Below, piece after piece: positions 1-5,403 of a stretch of 5,403 nt of DNA (position 1 is the stretch's first letter; each line of letters starts with the position of its first letter). The notes under the pieces were generated by a model that was not told where the DNA came from, searched no databases, and worked only from the letters and a program-made list of their open reading frames with translations. Source of the stretch: Micrococcaceae bacterium UBA4005 (GTDB lineage Bacteria; Actinomycetota; Actinomycetes; Actinomycetales; Micrococcaceae); the NCBI GenBank assembly GCA_002384315.1, contig DGBL01000025.1, positions 1-5,403 of the forward strand. Reading direction: 5' to 3'. The translations under genes were made by a program, and so were the position numbers.

Positions 1-163
1 CAGCCTGCCCGCAGAGCGGTTATCCACTTAGGCGCGGAATCCTCCGGTTCATCGCACGATCCGCGGAACAGTGGATTACCCGCTGCAGCAGCGGTGGATG
101 GCATCAGTTCCGATCCCATCAGTAGTCCCCACAAGGTTCATTCGATAGTTGAAGGAGAGCGCA
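1..163. other. Unassigned 5' segment before the pilin-like gene
   Basis: I cannot assign a gene here. One plus-strand frame enters from the left and stops at TAG 29-31 after only nine codons (SLPAERLST). By gene order this could be the end of a tadC-like membrane gene, but nine residues are not enough to recognise it. Another plus-strand frame runs to a TAG at 120-122 without recognisable content. A 7-base inverted repeat, ATCCACT (22-28) and AGTGGAT (70-76), and a short hairpin CCGCT/AGCGG (80-84 and 90-94) are present; both could be chance. No convincing promoter was found. Confidence 0.3.
152..157 (+). promoter_or_regulatory. Ribosome binding site AAGGAG fixing the pilin-like start
   Basis: AAGGAG lies 6 bases before the ATG at 164. 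It favours ATG 164 over the in-frame TTG at 149, which lies upstream of this site and so cannot use it. Confidence 0.75.
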
Positions 164-520
164 ATGTCACCATCCCTGTCCGTTATTCCGAGTGAGAGCA
201 GCCCGGAGGACCCTTCCCGCAAGCTGTCGTGCCCAGCATGCGCTGGGCGCCAGCGCGTCCACCAGCAGCGGCCGTCAAACCACCGTCCAGCCGATGTGCG
301 TCCGCCCGATGTGCCAAGCCCGCCCGAGTGGCCAAGCCTGCCCGGCCGACGTCGTTTCAGCCTGCCTGCCGACCGGGAGGCAGGCATGGCAACCGCTGAA
401 TACGCCATAGCCACCCTGGCCGCGGTGGGATTCGCCGCGCTTCTCGTTGCCGTTCTTTCCAGCGGAGAAATCCGGGGCTTGCTGATGTCCCTGATCAGTT
501 CCGCGCTGAGTTTCGGCTGA
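164..520 (+). CDS. DUF4244 family Flp-pilin-like protein with long leader
   Basis: A 118-residue protein with one C-terminal membrane helix, similar to the small DUF4244 proteins of actinobacterial tad loci (M. tuberculosis Rv3656c type). The conserved part starts at residues 72-80, EAGMATAEY, followed by a hydrophobic helix at about 81-99 and a short amphipathic tail. Gly74 followed by Glu79-Tyr80 fits the G/xxxxEY prepilin peptidase site of Flp pilins, so a mature subunit of about 44 residues is inferred. Family members usually have a leader of about 15-25 residues; here it is 74, hydrophilic and proline-rich at 41-60, with two cysteines (C23, C26). The ATG at 164 is chosen because AAGGAG precedes it. 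A second in-frame ATG at 386 (Met75) has its own GGGAGG and would give the mature form directly. The TadE-like gene follows after 4 bases. Likely role: pilin or minor pilin in the cell envelope. The family call is firm; the length of the leader is less certain. Confidence 0.8.
   Translation: MSPSLSVIPSESSPEDPSRKLSCPACAGRQRVHQQRPSNHRPADVRPPDVPSPPEWPSLPGRRRFSLPADREAGMATAEYAIATLAAVGFAALLVAVLSSGEIRGLLMSLISSALSFG
231..256 (+). repeat. Two overlapping, mutually exclusive hairpins in pilin leader
   Basis: GCCCAGC (231-237) can pair with GCTGGGC (242-248) across a 4-base loop. GCGCTGG (240-246) can instead pair with CCAGCGC (250-256) across a 3-base loop. Both stems are perfect 7-bp stems and share bases 242-246, so only one can form at a time. 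They lie in the non-conserved leader of the DUF4244 gene. A regulatory role is not shown; a GC-rich repetitive linker is the simpler explanation. Confidence 0.55.
291..348 (+). repeat. Short tandem duplications coding the Pro-rich linker
   Basis: CCGATGTGC occurs at 291-299 and again at 306-314, a 15-base period. Next to it, 313-330 and 331-348 are an imperfect 18-base tandem pair (14 of 18 bases identical) both starting GCCAAGCC. Both periods are multiples of three, so the frame is kept, giving the linker PADVRPPDVPSPPEWPSLPG. This suggests the linker grew by local duplication. Confidence 0.6.
360..385 (+). repeat. REP-like palindrome overlapping an internal RBS
   Basis: GCCTGCCT (360-367) pairs perfectly with AGGCAGGC (378-385) across a 10-base loop, ending immediately before the in-frame ATG at 386. 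The loop and right arm hold GGGAGG (375-380), a good ribosome binding site 5 bases from that ATG. In other frames the element reads ACLPTGRQA (plus) and ACLPVGRQA (minus), peptides I associate from memory with dispersed REP-type palindromes in other bacterial genomes. It is translated in frame as LPADREAG, and the EAG part is conserved in the family. Confidence 0.6.
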
Positions 521-524
521 GCCG

Positions 525-902
525 GTGTCTTGGGGCGGGAGGGCTCGCCGCCAAGGCGCCTCACAGGAGGAGGGTACAGCGACGGCGGAGATCGCCATTG
601 CCCTGCCCGCCCTGACACTACTCCTGGCGGGAATCCTTGGTGTTGCCAGCGTGGGAGCCAGCCAACTCCGGCTGGAGGAAGCGGCGCGGGCGGGTGCCCG
701 CGAAATAATGCGCGGGGAGCGCGACGAGTCCGTCGACCGTACCGTGCGCAGGATCGCAGGGGAGGACGTTCAGCTGGCCCTCGCCGCGGAGGACGGATGG
801 ACGGTTCTCGAAGTCAGCGCAACCGCGCGCGGCCCGCTGGTTGGGCTGATGGCGATCCCGCTCACAGCCACAGCGCACGCGCGGCCAGAGGACGCGCCGT
901 GA
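525..902 (+). CDS. TadE-like pseudopilin
   Basis: A 125-residue protein of the TadE-like family, a minor pseudopilin of tad/Flp pilus systems anchored in the cytoplasmic membrane. After a short polar N-terminus, residues 17-29 read GTATAEIAIALPA, the family hallmark, followed by a hydrophobic helix to about residue 43 and the segment LRLEEAARAGAREIMRGE. Gly17 with a glutamate at +5 fits the G/xxxxE prepilin-peptidase site known for TadE in other bacteria. The remaining 80 residues are the extracytoplasmic domain. The GTG at 525 is the only plausible start before the helix; no good ribosome binding site precedes it, and with only 4 bases after the DUF4244 stop, translational coupling is likely. 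It corresponds by position to M. tuberculosis Rv3655c. Family and role are well supported; processing is inferred. Confidence 0.85.
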   Translation: MSWGGRARRQGASQEEGTATAEIAIALPALTLLLAGILGVASVGASQLRLEEAARAGAREIMRGERDESVDRTVRRIAGEDVQLALAAEDGWTVLEVSATARGPLVGLMAIPLTATAHARPEDAP

Positions 903-933
903 GCGGGGCTGTGTCATGAGCACGGAGTGTCGC

Positions 934-1407
934 ATGAGCAGGTCTGCCGGGCAGGTCCTACAGGGTCGACCGCTGCCTGGCGGGATCGCTGCCGGGCCGG
1001 GCGCGACGGCGGTTACCGCCCGGTGCGAGCGCGGATCGGGAACTGTGCTGGTGGCTGCCTTGGCGATGGTTGCGCTGATGCTCATCGCGGCGTCGGTCCT
1101 GCTGGTGGGCGCGGCTGTAGCCGCATCACGGGCGGCATCCGCGGCCGACCTCGCCGCTCTGGGAGCTGCCGACGCCGCCCGCGGCCTACGCGGGGGAGAG
1201 CCGTGTGTGGTGGCTCGGGAGATAGCTTTACGCCACGGAGCCCGGCTGAACGCCTGCGAGATGACTGGCCCGCACGGCCACATCGTCACGGTGCGCACCG
1301 TCGTCGCGACGATCTCGATCCTCCCGGACGCGCGCGGGGCGGCCCGAGCCGGGCCGCCCCCAGAACTGGCAGCAAGCCCGGCGGGCGGCGCCGCACCAGC
1401 TGGTTAG
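934..1407 (+). CDS. Rv3654c-type TadE-like protein, last gene of tad locus
   Basis: A 157-residue protein (163 if ATG 916 is used). The conserved core, ERGSGTVLVAALAMVALML, begins about 32 residues in and is the membrane helix; it is followed by ASRAASAADLAALGAAD and the downstream REIALRHGARLNACE, typical of the Rv3654c/helicase-neighbour TadE-like family. It resembles the other pseudopilins at the N-terminal glycine but has Leu, not Glu, at +5. ATG 934 is preferred because GGAG lies 6 bases before it; ATG 916 overlaps the stop of a six-codon frame that itself overlaps the TadE stop. Residues before the core are non-conserved and palindrome-rich (944-954, 1008-1020). The tail after ARAGP is low-complexity Ala/Pro/Gly and is encoded across and beyond a perfect hairpin. 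Probable envelope component of the pilus; the exact role is unknown. Confidence 0.75.
   Translation: MSRSAGQVLQGRPLPGGIAAGPGATAVTARCERGSGTVLVAALAMVALMLIAASVLLVGAAVAASRAASAADLAALGAADAARGLRGGEPCVVAREIALRHGARLNACEMTGPHGHIVTVRTVVATISILPDARGAARAGPPPELAASPAGGAAPAG
1336..1360. terminator. Perfect 10-bp GC hairpin, candidate bidirectional terminator
   Basis: GGGGCGGCCC (1336-1345) pairs exactly with GGGCCGCCCC (1351-1360) across the loop GAGCC. No T-run follows on either strand, as is common for proposed actinobacterial terminators. It lies 73 bases past the helicase stop on the minus strand and inside the last 25 codons of the plus-strand pilus gene, so it could end the helicase transcript and attenuate the pilus transcript. 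Function is inferred from structure and position only. Confidence 0.45.
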
Positions 1408-1431
1408 CGCCAGCTTATGGGCCAGCGCTGG
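1385..1431. repeat. Cluster of three perfect 10-base palindromes at convergent junction
   Basis: GCGGCGCCGC (1385-1394), ACCAGCTGGT (1395-1404) and CCAGCGCTGG (1422-1431) are each self-complementary; the first two abut and run up to the stop codon at 1405-1407. CCAGC at 1396, 1410 and 1422 can also pair with GCTGG at 1399 or 1427, giving several alternative hairpins, for example AGCGC (1406-1410) with GCGCT (1425-1429). The 25-base gap between the two convergent stop codons lies inside this cluster. Likely part of the transcription end region. Confidence 0.5.
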
Positions 1432-1432
1432 T

Positions 1433-3799
1433 TCAGGGGATGAGCAGGGGCGACGCCGCGACGGTATGGACAGGCCCGTCCTCCTGGGCCAGGATGGCTG
1501 ACAACAGTGTGACAGCGCCGGCCTTGCTCAACGGGTTGTTGCGGTTTCCGCATTTGGGTGACTGGACACAGGATGGGCAACCAGCGGCGCAGGCGCAGGA
1601 TCTGATAGCGTCCCTGGTCGCGCGCAGCCATACCCGTGCAGCCTCGAATCCGCGCTCGGAGAATCCGGCGCCTCCGGCGTTCCCGTCGTAGACGAAAATG
1701 GTCGGCAGCCCCGTGTCCGCGTGCAGTGCCGTGGAGACCCCGCCGATGTCCCACCGATCGCTTGAGGCGACCAAGGGGAGCAAGCCAATGGCCGCATGCT
1801 CGGCGGCGTGTAGGGCGCCGGGCAGCTCCTCGTCCGGGATGCCCGCGCGGTGAAGCAGCTCGACGCCGAGCTCGAACCAGACACTCTTGGTCAACAAGTC
1901 CCGAGCTTCCAGATCCAGCGATTCCTCCCCCAGGATCTCATTGGTGCTGAACGCCTTGCGCTGGAAGGAGACGACCTGCGTGGTGACCCGGACATCTCCA
2001 AAACGCACCTTCACCCCGCCCCAGATCGATGCCAGGCCTCCACCGATAACCTCGATGGTGGTCAGGTCACGCGCCTGCGTATAATAGTCCGGCCTCGCCC
2101 GACGGACTACCACACACTGGTTTTGTTCGTCGAGTTCCTCCACCAGGTAGGTAGCGCCCTGGTGGACATAGACGGCGCCGTGATGGGCCTGATAATGGCT
2201 TTGGGCGGAGTCCATGCTGCCCAGGACCAATCCGCTGGCCGAATCCACGATGGACAATGGACTGCTTCCGTCTCCGCGGAGGCTCACCAGCGCAGCAGCG
2301 CTCTGTGGGTGCGTCCAGAACCATCCAGCCGGTCGTCGCCGAAGGTACCCTTGTTCCACCAATTGGGCGAGCAGCGCTTCGCTTCCAGAACCAAAAGCGC
2401 CCAGATCTCCGGGGCCCAACGGAAGTTCCGCCGCCGCCGCGCACAGGTGGGGTCCCAGAACATACGGGTTGGTCGGGTCGAGGACCGTGGCCTCGACGTC
2501 GAGGTCGAAGACCGCTTCCGGGTGGTGCACGAGGAACGTATCCAGCGGGTCGTCGCTGGCGACGAAGGCGGCCAGCGCATCCTGCCCCGAGCGTCCGGCT
2601 CGGCCGATCTGCTGCAGCAGTGATGCTCTGGTTCCCGGCCAGCCTGCGATCAGGACGGCATCGAGCCCGGAAATATCGATACCGAGTTCAAGGGCCGAGG
2701 TGCTCGCTACTCCGAGGAGCTCGCCGCTGCGCAGCGCTGACTCCAGGGCCCGGCGTTCTTCAGGAAGATAGCCTGAACGGTACGCTGCGACCCTGGTGGA
2801 CAACCCGGGATGAACATCGTCCAGGTGCCGCTGAGCCAGTGTCGAAATGCGCTCGGCGCCCCTGCGGGATTTGATGAACGCGATGGTGCGCACCCGGGCG
2901 GCAACGAGGTTGGCCAGCAGCTCCGAGGTCTCCGCGATCGCTGTGCGGCGGGTGGGCGAGCCGTTTTCGCCGGCGAGGGTGGTCAGCGGCGGCTCCCAGA
3001 AAGCGACCGTAGTTGAGCCGTGGGGAGAGCAGTCCTCGGTCACCGCGGCGACCGGAGCGCCAATGAGCTGGCCGAAGGACGACGCCGGATCGGCTGACGT
3101 TGCGGAGGCACCGATAAACACCGGCGCTGCCCCGTAGGATTCGCAGACCCGCCGCAGGCGCCGCAGCAGATTCGCCACATGGGAGCCGAAAACTCCCCGG
3201 TAGGAATGCGCTTCGTCAATCACTACGTAATCCAGTCTGCGCAGGAAACGGGCCCACCCCGCATGGTGGGGCAGGATGCCGTAGTGCAGCATGTCGGGAT
3301 TGGCCAGGACCACATTCGCGTGGTCCCGGATCCACCGTCGCGCGCCGGGATCAGTATCGCCGTCGTAGGTTTCCGCACGGACGCTCGGTAGCCCCAGGGC
3401 TGCGACCGCAGCCAGCTGGTCAGCAGCCAGCGCCTTAGTGGGAGCAAGATAGAGCACTGTGGAACCAGCCCGGGCCAGGCTCGCCCGCGTGTCATTCTCA
3501 GCGCGGTGGACCCGGTCCAGAGCCGGCAACTGGTAGGCGAGGGACTTTCCGGACGCGGTTCCCGTGGCGATGATCGTGTGTGTTCCAGCATGGGCCGAGT
3601 CCGCACCGGCAACCTGGTGGCGCCATGGTTCAGTGACCCCGCGCAGGGAAAACGCGGCGATCAGATCCGGGTGCACCCACTCCGGCCAGGGCGCGTGAAT
3701 GGCACTGCGCGCCGGGATGTCCCGCACGTGGACCAGTTGCTCCGGATCTGGCCCGGCTCCGAGCAACGGAATCAGGGAATCATGCAGCGCCACGTACAC
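1433..3799 (-). CDS. SF2 DEAH helicase, SftH/MrfA/Hrq1 type with DUF1998 C-terminus
   Basis: A 788-residue superfamily 2 DNA helicase. Visible motifs in order: Q-like WRHQ (59-62); Walker A ATGTASGKS (78-86); Ia LAPTKAL (118-124); II DEAH (195-198); III SAT (232-234); V STSALELGIDISG (367-379 approx.); VI QQIGRAGRSG (396-405). The C-terminal part carries the MrfA/SftH zinc-type cluster C735, C737, C741, C744 plus C750. All key residues are present and the length is about that of known SftH proteins. Characterised relatives are M. smegmatis SftH, a DNA-dependent ATPase and 3'-5' helicase, and B. subtilis MrfA (YprA), which acts in mitomycin C lesion repair; a DNA-repair role here is inferred. 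By position and family it corresponds to M. tuberculosis Rv3649. The start is GTG at 3799, 6 bases after the GNAT stop with no strong ribosome binding site, suggesting coupling. GTG at 3793 is an alternative. No mrfB-like exonuclease gene is adjacent. Confidence 0.9.
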   Translation of the reverse strand: MYVALHDSLIPLLGAGPDPEQLVHVRDIPARSAIHAPWPEWVHPDLIAAFSLRGVTEPWRHQVAGADSAHAGTHTIIATGTASGKSLAYQLPALDRVHRAENDTRASLARAGSTVLYLAPTKALAADQLAAVAALGLPSVRAETYDGDTDPGARRWIRDHANVVLANPDMLHYGILPHHAGWARFLRRLDYVVIDEAHSYRGVFGSHVANLLRRLRRVCESYGAAPVFIGASATSADPASSFGQLIGAPVAAVTEDCSPHGSTTVAFWEPPLTTLAGENGSPTRRTAIAETSELLANLVAARVRTIAFIKSRRGAERISTLAQRHLDDVHPGLSTRVAAYRSGYLPEERRALESALRSGELLGVASTSALELGIDISGLDAVLIAGWPGTRASLLQQIGRAGRSGQDALAAFVASDDPLDTFLVHHPEAVFDLDVEATVLDPTNPYVLGPHLCAAAAELPLGPGDLGAFGSGSEALLAQLVEQGYLRRRPAGWFWTHPQSAAALVSLRGDGSSPLSIVDSASGLVLGSMDSAQSHYQAHHGAVYVHQGATYLVEELDEQNQCVVVRRARPDYYTQARDLTTIEVIGGGLASIWGGVKVRFGDVRVTTQVVSFQRKAFSTNEILGEESLDLEARDLLTKSVWFELGVELLHRAGIPDEELPGALHAAEHAAIGLLPLVASSDRWDIGGVSTALHADTGLPTIFVYDGNAGGAGFSERGFEAARVWLRATRDAIRSCACAAGCPSCVQSPKCGNRNNPLSKAGAVTLLSAILAQEDGPVHTVAASPLLIP

Positions 3800-3805
3800 A
3801 TTCTG

Positions 3806-4462
3806 TCATCCGCGCCGTTCAAAGGTGACGACGTCGGCCTGGTGCTCCCAGCCCAGGTATTCGTACAGCGCCCGGCCATCCGGGGATGCCAGCAACAGTC
3901 CGGTGCGGACATCCTCCTGAAGGACGTCCGCGGTGAGAGCGCGCATGACGTACGTAGCGAGTCCGCGCCGCCGGAACTTTTCCGCCGTCAGTATGCCGTC
4001 GTACACCGCCGCATCCGCAACAACTGTCACCGCACCGCTGGCGGCGTGCTCGTCGTTCCAATTCACTGTGACGCGCCGGCAGGTCGCCCCGTGCTCGCGC
4101 AGGAGCGCTAAACCATCATCCGGCAGCCGCGGATCCTCAACGTCCTGTTCCATCATGTTGGTGCTCATCAACGACTGCGGTTCGCCCGCCTTGTGCAGTC
4201 CTAGGGATAACCCGAGCGGCAGGAGGTCACGCAGCCGGGTAGTCACAATAGTCAGTGTGCGGCCAGGGTCAGCGCGGGTCTCCTCGGCCGCAGCGCGAAA
4301 CGTGTCGACGTCGGGCTCGGCAAGGAAATGTTCCGTCCAGCCGCCATTCTCCGCATGGTGCACGGATACGGTGCTGCCGTGGTTCTCCAGTGCGTATCCC
4401 CGGCATATGGACCATCCGGTCAGCCAGATATCAAACAGTGTTCCGCCCGCGTGTGCACCCAT
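3806..4462 (-). CDS. GNAT family N-acetyltransferase
   Basis: A 218-residue cytosolic protein with a C-terminal GNAT fold, expected to move an acetyl group from acetyl-CoA to an unknown amine. Visible: strand AAVYDGILTAEKF (151-163), the acetyl-CoA-binding R-x-x-G-x-A loop in RRRGLAT (164-170) with the following helix YVMRALTADVL, then LLLASPDGRALYEYLGWE (189-206), the usual GNAT ending in which Tyr/Leu-Gly-Trp closes the fold. The N-terminal half (FDIWLTGWSICRGY and onward) matches actinobacterial GNATs but gives no substrate clue. The ATG at 4462 is used; no strong ribosome binding site precedes it, and a TAnnnT box ends 6 bases upstream, so the mRNA may be leaderless. It is the first gene of a two-gene unit with the helicase, 6 bases apart. 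Whether it acts with the helicase is unknown. Confidence 0.85.
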   Translation of the reverse strand: MGAHAGGTLFDIWLTGWSICRGYALENHGSTVSVHHAENGGWTEHFLAEPDVDTFRAAAEETRADPGRTLTIVTTRLRDLLPLGLSLGLHKAGEPQSLMSTNMMEQDVEDPRLPDDGLALLREHGATCRRVTVNWNDEHAASGAVTVVADAAVYDGILTAEKFRRRGLATYVMRALTADVLQEDVRTGLLLASPDGRALYEYLGWEHQADVVTFERRG

Positions 4463-4547
4463 GTGCTGACCCTAGTGCGCATGCTTACCGAAAAGAATAG
4501 GACGGGCGAAGAGTGACGATTTTGAGACACAACGTAGGCTTAAACCC
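4463..4547. promoter_or_regulatory. Divergent promoter region with two possible leaderless promoters
   Basis: This 85-base spacer separates the GNAT-helicase operon from trhO. Plus strand: -35 like GTGACG (4513-4518, matches TTGACA at four positions), 16-base spacer, -10 like TAGGCT (4535-4540), then 7 bases to GTG 4548, so the transcript may begin at the start codon. Minus strand: -10 like TAGGGT (complement of 4469-4474), then 6 bases to ATG 4462; its -35 is poor. A second minus-strand -10 candidate is TATTCT (complement of 4494-4499). All sites are inferred from sequence. Confidence 0.45.
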
Positions 4548-5403
4548 GTGTCCATGAACCGCATTGTCCTCTACTACGCTTTCACGCCCCTTGCTGATCC
4601 GGAGGCCATCCGCCTGTGGCAACACACCCTGGGCGAAAGTCTCGGGCTGCGGGGACGGATCCTCATCTCCGGTGACGGCATCAACGGTACCGTCGGTGGG
4701 GAACTCGGCGCCGTCAAACGCTATGTCAAAGCGACACGGTCCTACCCGGCATTCAAAAAAATGGATATCAAATGGTCCGAGGGCGGGGCTGACGATTTCC
4801 CCCGGCTGAGCGTGAAGGTCCGCGAGGAAATCGTGTCCTTCGGAGCTCCCGGTGAGCTGAAAGTCGATTCCGGGGGTGTGGTCGGTGGCGGGACGCATCT
4901 GCGACCCGAGGAACTGCATGCCCTCGTGGAGGAAAAACGCTCCCACGGCGAGGACGTTGTCTTCTTCGACGGACGCAACGCCCTCGAAGCGCAGATCGGC
5001 CGATTCAAAGGCGCGGTGGTGCCAGAAGTGTCCACCACCCACGATTTCATCGCCGAACTCGAATCAGGGAAGTACGACGAGCTGAAGGACAAACCGGTTG
5101 TCACCTATTGCACCGGAGGAGTCCGCTGTGAGGTGCTCTCCAGCCTGATGATCAACCGCGGGTTCCAGGAGGTGTACCAATTGCAGGGCGGAATCGTCCG
5201 GTACGGGGAAACTTACGGCGATTCAGGTCTCTGGGAAGGGTCGCTGTACGTTTTTGACAAACGCATGCACCTGGAATTCAGCCCGGACGCGGTGACTATT
5301 GGTGCCTGCATCCGTTGCCAGGCGCCGACCAGCAAGTTCGAAAACTGCTCGAATCAGTCCTGCCGCAACCTGACCCTGTATTGCGCGGGATGCGCGGCTG
5401 ACC
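4548..5403 (+). CDS. trhO: tRNA uridine(34) hydroxylase, rhodanese-like (3' end cut by window)
   Basis: The frame is open from GTG 4548 to the window edge, 285 complete codons with no stop. TrhO (YceA family) makes 5-hydroxyuridine at the wobble base U34 of certain tRNAs using oxygen, an early step toward mo5U or cmo5U. Domains: N-terminal acylphosphatase-like part (about 5-100) with [16 protein letters not shown] (36-51); rhodanese domain (about 115-225) with VFFDGRN (138-144), [10 protein letters not shown] (150-159) and the active-site loop CTGGVRC (188-194), catalytic Cys188 and Cys194; then [12 protein letters not shown] (210-221). The C-terminal part has cysteines 254, 257, 267, 272, 279 and 282, in pairs typical of the family and possibly metal-binding. 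GTG 4548 is chosen because a candidate -10 box ends 7 bases upstream; ATG 4554 is an equally good codon two residues later, and neither has a clear ribosome binding site. The family call is firm. Confidence 0.92.
   Translation, partial: MSMNRIVLYYAFTPLADPEAIRLWQHTLGESLGLRGRILISGDGINGTVGGELGAVKRYVKATRSYPAFKKMDIKWSEGGADDFPRLSVKVREEIVSFGAPGELKVDSGGVVGGGTHLRPEELHALVEEKRSHGEDVVFFDGRNALEAQIGRFKGAVVPEVSTTHDFIAELESGKYDELKDKPVVTYCTGGVRCEVLSSLMINRGFQEVYQLQGGIVRYGETYGDSGLWEGSLYVFDKRMHLEFSPDAVTIGACIRCQAPTSKFENCSNQSCRNLTLYCAGCAAD

Noticed and set aside
20..78. TTATCCACT (20-28) and AGTGGATTA (70-78) resemble inverted DnaA boxes.
   Set aside because: Only two imperfect sites in a pilus locus, with no AT-rich unwinding region and no origin-linked genes; best taken as chance.
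360..385. CRISPR repeat or insertion-sequence end.
   Set aside because: Single copy, no regularly spaced repeats, no transposase gene and no target duplication seen.
76..618. Long minus-strand open frames opposite the pilin-like and TadE-like genes (76-618, 275-598).
   Set aside because: GC-rich shadow frames with Arg/Pro/Ser-rich sequence and no family features; the plus-strand proteins have clear conserved motifs.
1850..2623. Plus-strand open frame of 257 codons inside the helicase region.
   Set aside because: Antisense to well-conserved helicase sequence with no recognisable domain; a shadow of high-GC codon use.
3506..4111. Plus-strand open frame of 201 codons spanning the helicase start and GNAT end.
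   Set aside because: Overlaps two motif-supported minus-strand genes and its translation shows no known domain.
4485..5042. Minus-strand open frame of 185 codons opposite trhO.
   Set aside because: The plus strand encodes a full TrhO match including the rhodanese active site; the reverse frame has no recognisable features.

Overview
The window looks like a chromosomal segment of a GC-rich actinobacterium, most likely a relative of Arthrobacter (Micrococcaceae). The grounds are high GC with GC-ending codons, GTG starts, and a gene order that matches, from memory, the conserved actinobacterial neighbourhood known in Mycobacterium tuberculosis as Rv3656c-Rv3655c-Rv3654c facing the helicase Rv3649. 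No mobile element, CRISPR array, tRNA or rRNA was seen.

Left part (1-1407, plus strand): the 3' end of a tad/Flp-type pilus locus. After about 160 bases with no assignable gene come three closely spaced genes for small single-membrane-helix proteins: a DUF4244 Flp-pilin-like protein (164-520), a TadE-like pseudopilin (525-902), and an Rv3654c-type TadE-like protein (934-1407). The ATPase and membrane genes of the system (tadA, tadB, tadC) would be expected to the left of the window. The first and third genes have long, poorly conserved N-terminal leaders rich in palindromes and short repeats.

Junction (about 1330-1432): the pilus operon converges on a minus-strand operon. A perfect 10-bp GC hairpin lies inside the 3' end of the last pilus gene, followed by three perfect 10-base palindromes. 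This is the likely transcription boundary.

Right part: on the minus strand a GNAT acetyltransferase (3806-4462) is followed after 6 bases by a large SF2 helicase of the SftH/MrfA/Hrq1 type (1433-3799) with a complete motif set and a C-terminal cysteine cluster. An 85-base divergent spacer separates this pair from trhO (4548 to the window end), which encodes the rhodanese-like tRNA U34 hydroxylase and is cut by the window edge. Both divergent genes may be leaderless: a TAnnnT -10 box lies 6-7 bases before each start and no good ribosome binding site is visible.

The blocks are functionally separate: pilus assembly, probable DNA repair, and tRNA modification. All genes belong to known families. 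The least ordinary signals are in non-conserved DNA: a REP-like palindrome in frame in the pilin leader that covers an internal ribosome binding site, and the hairpin cluster at the convergent junction.
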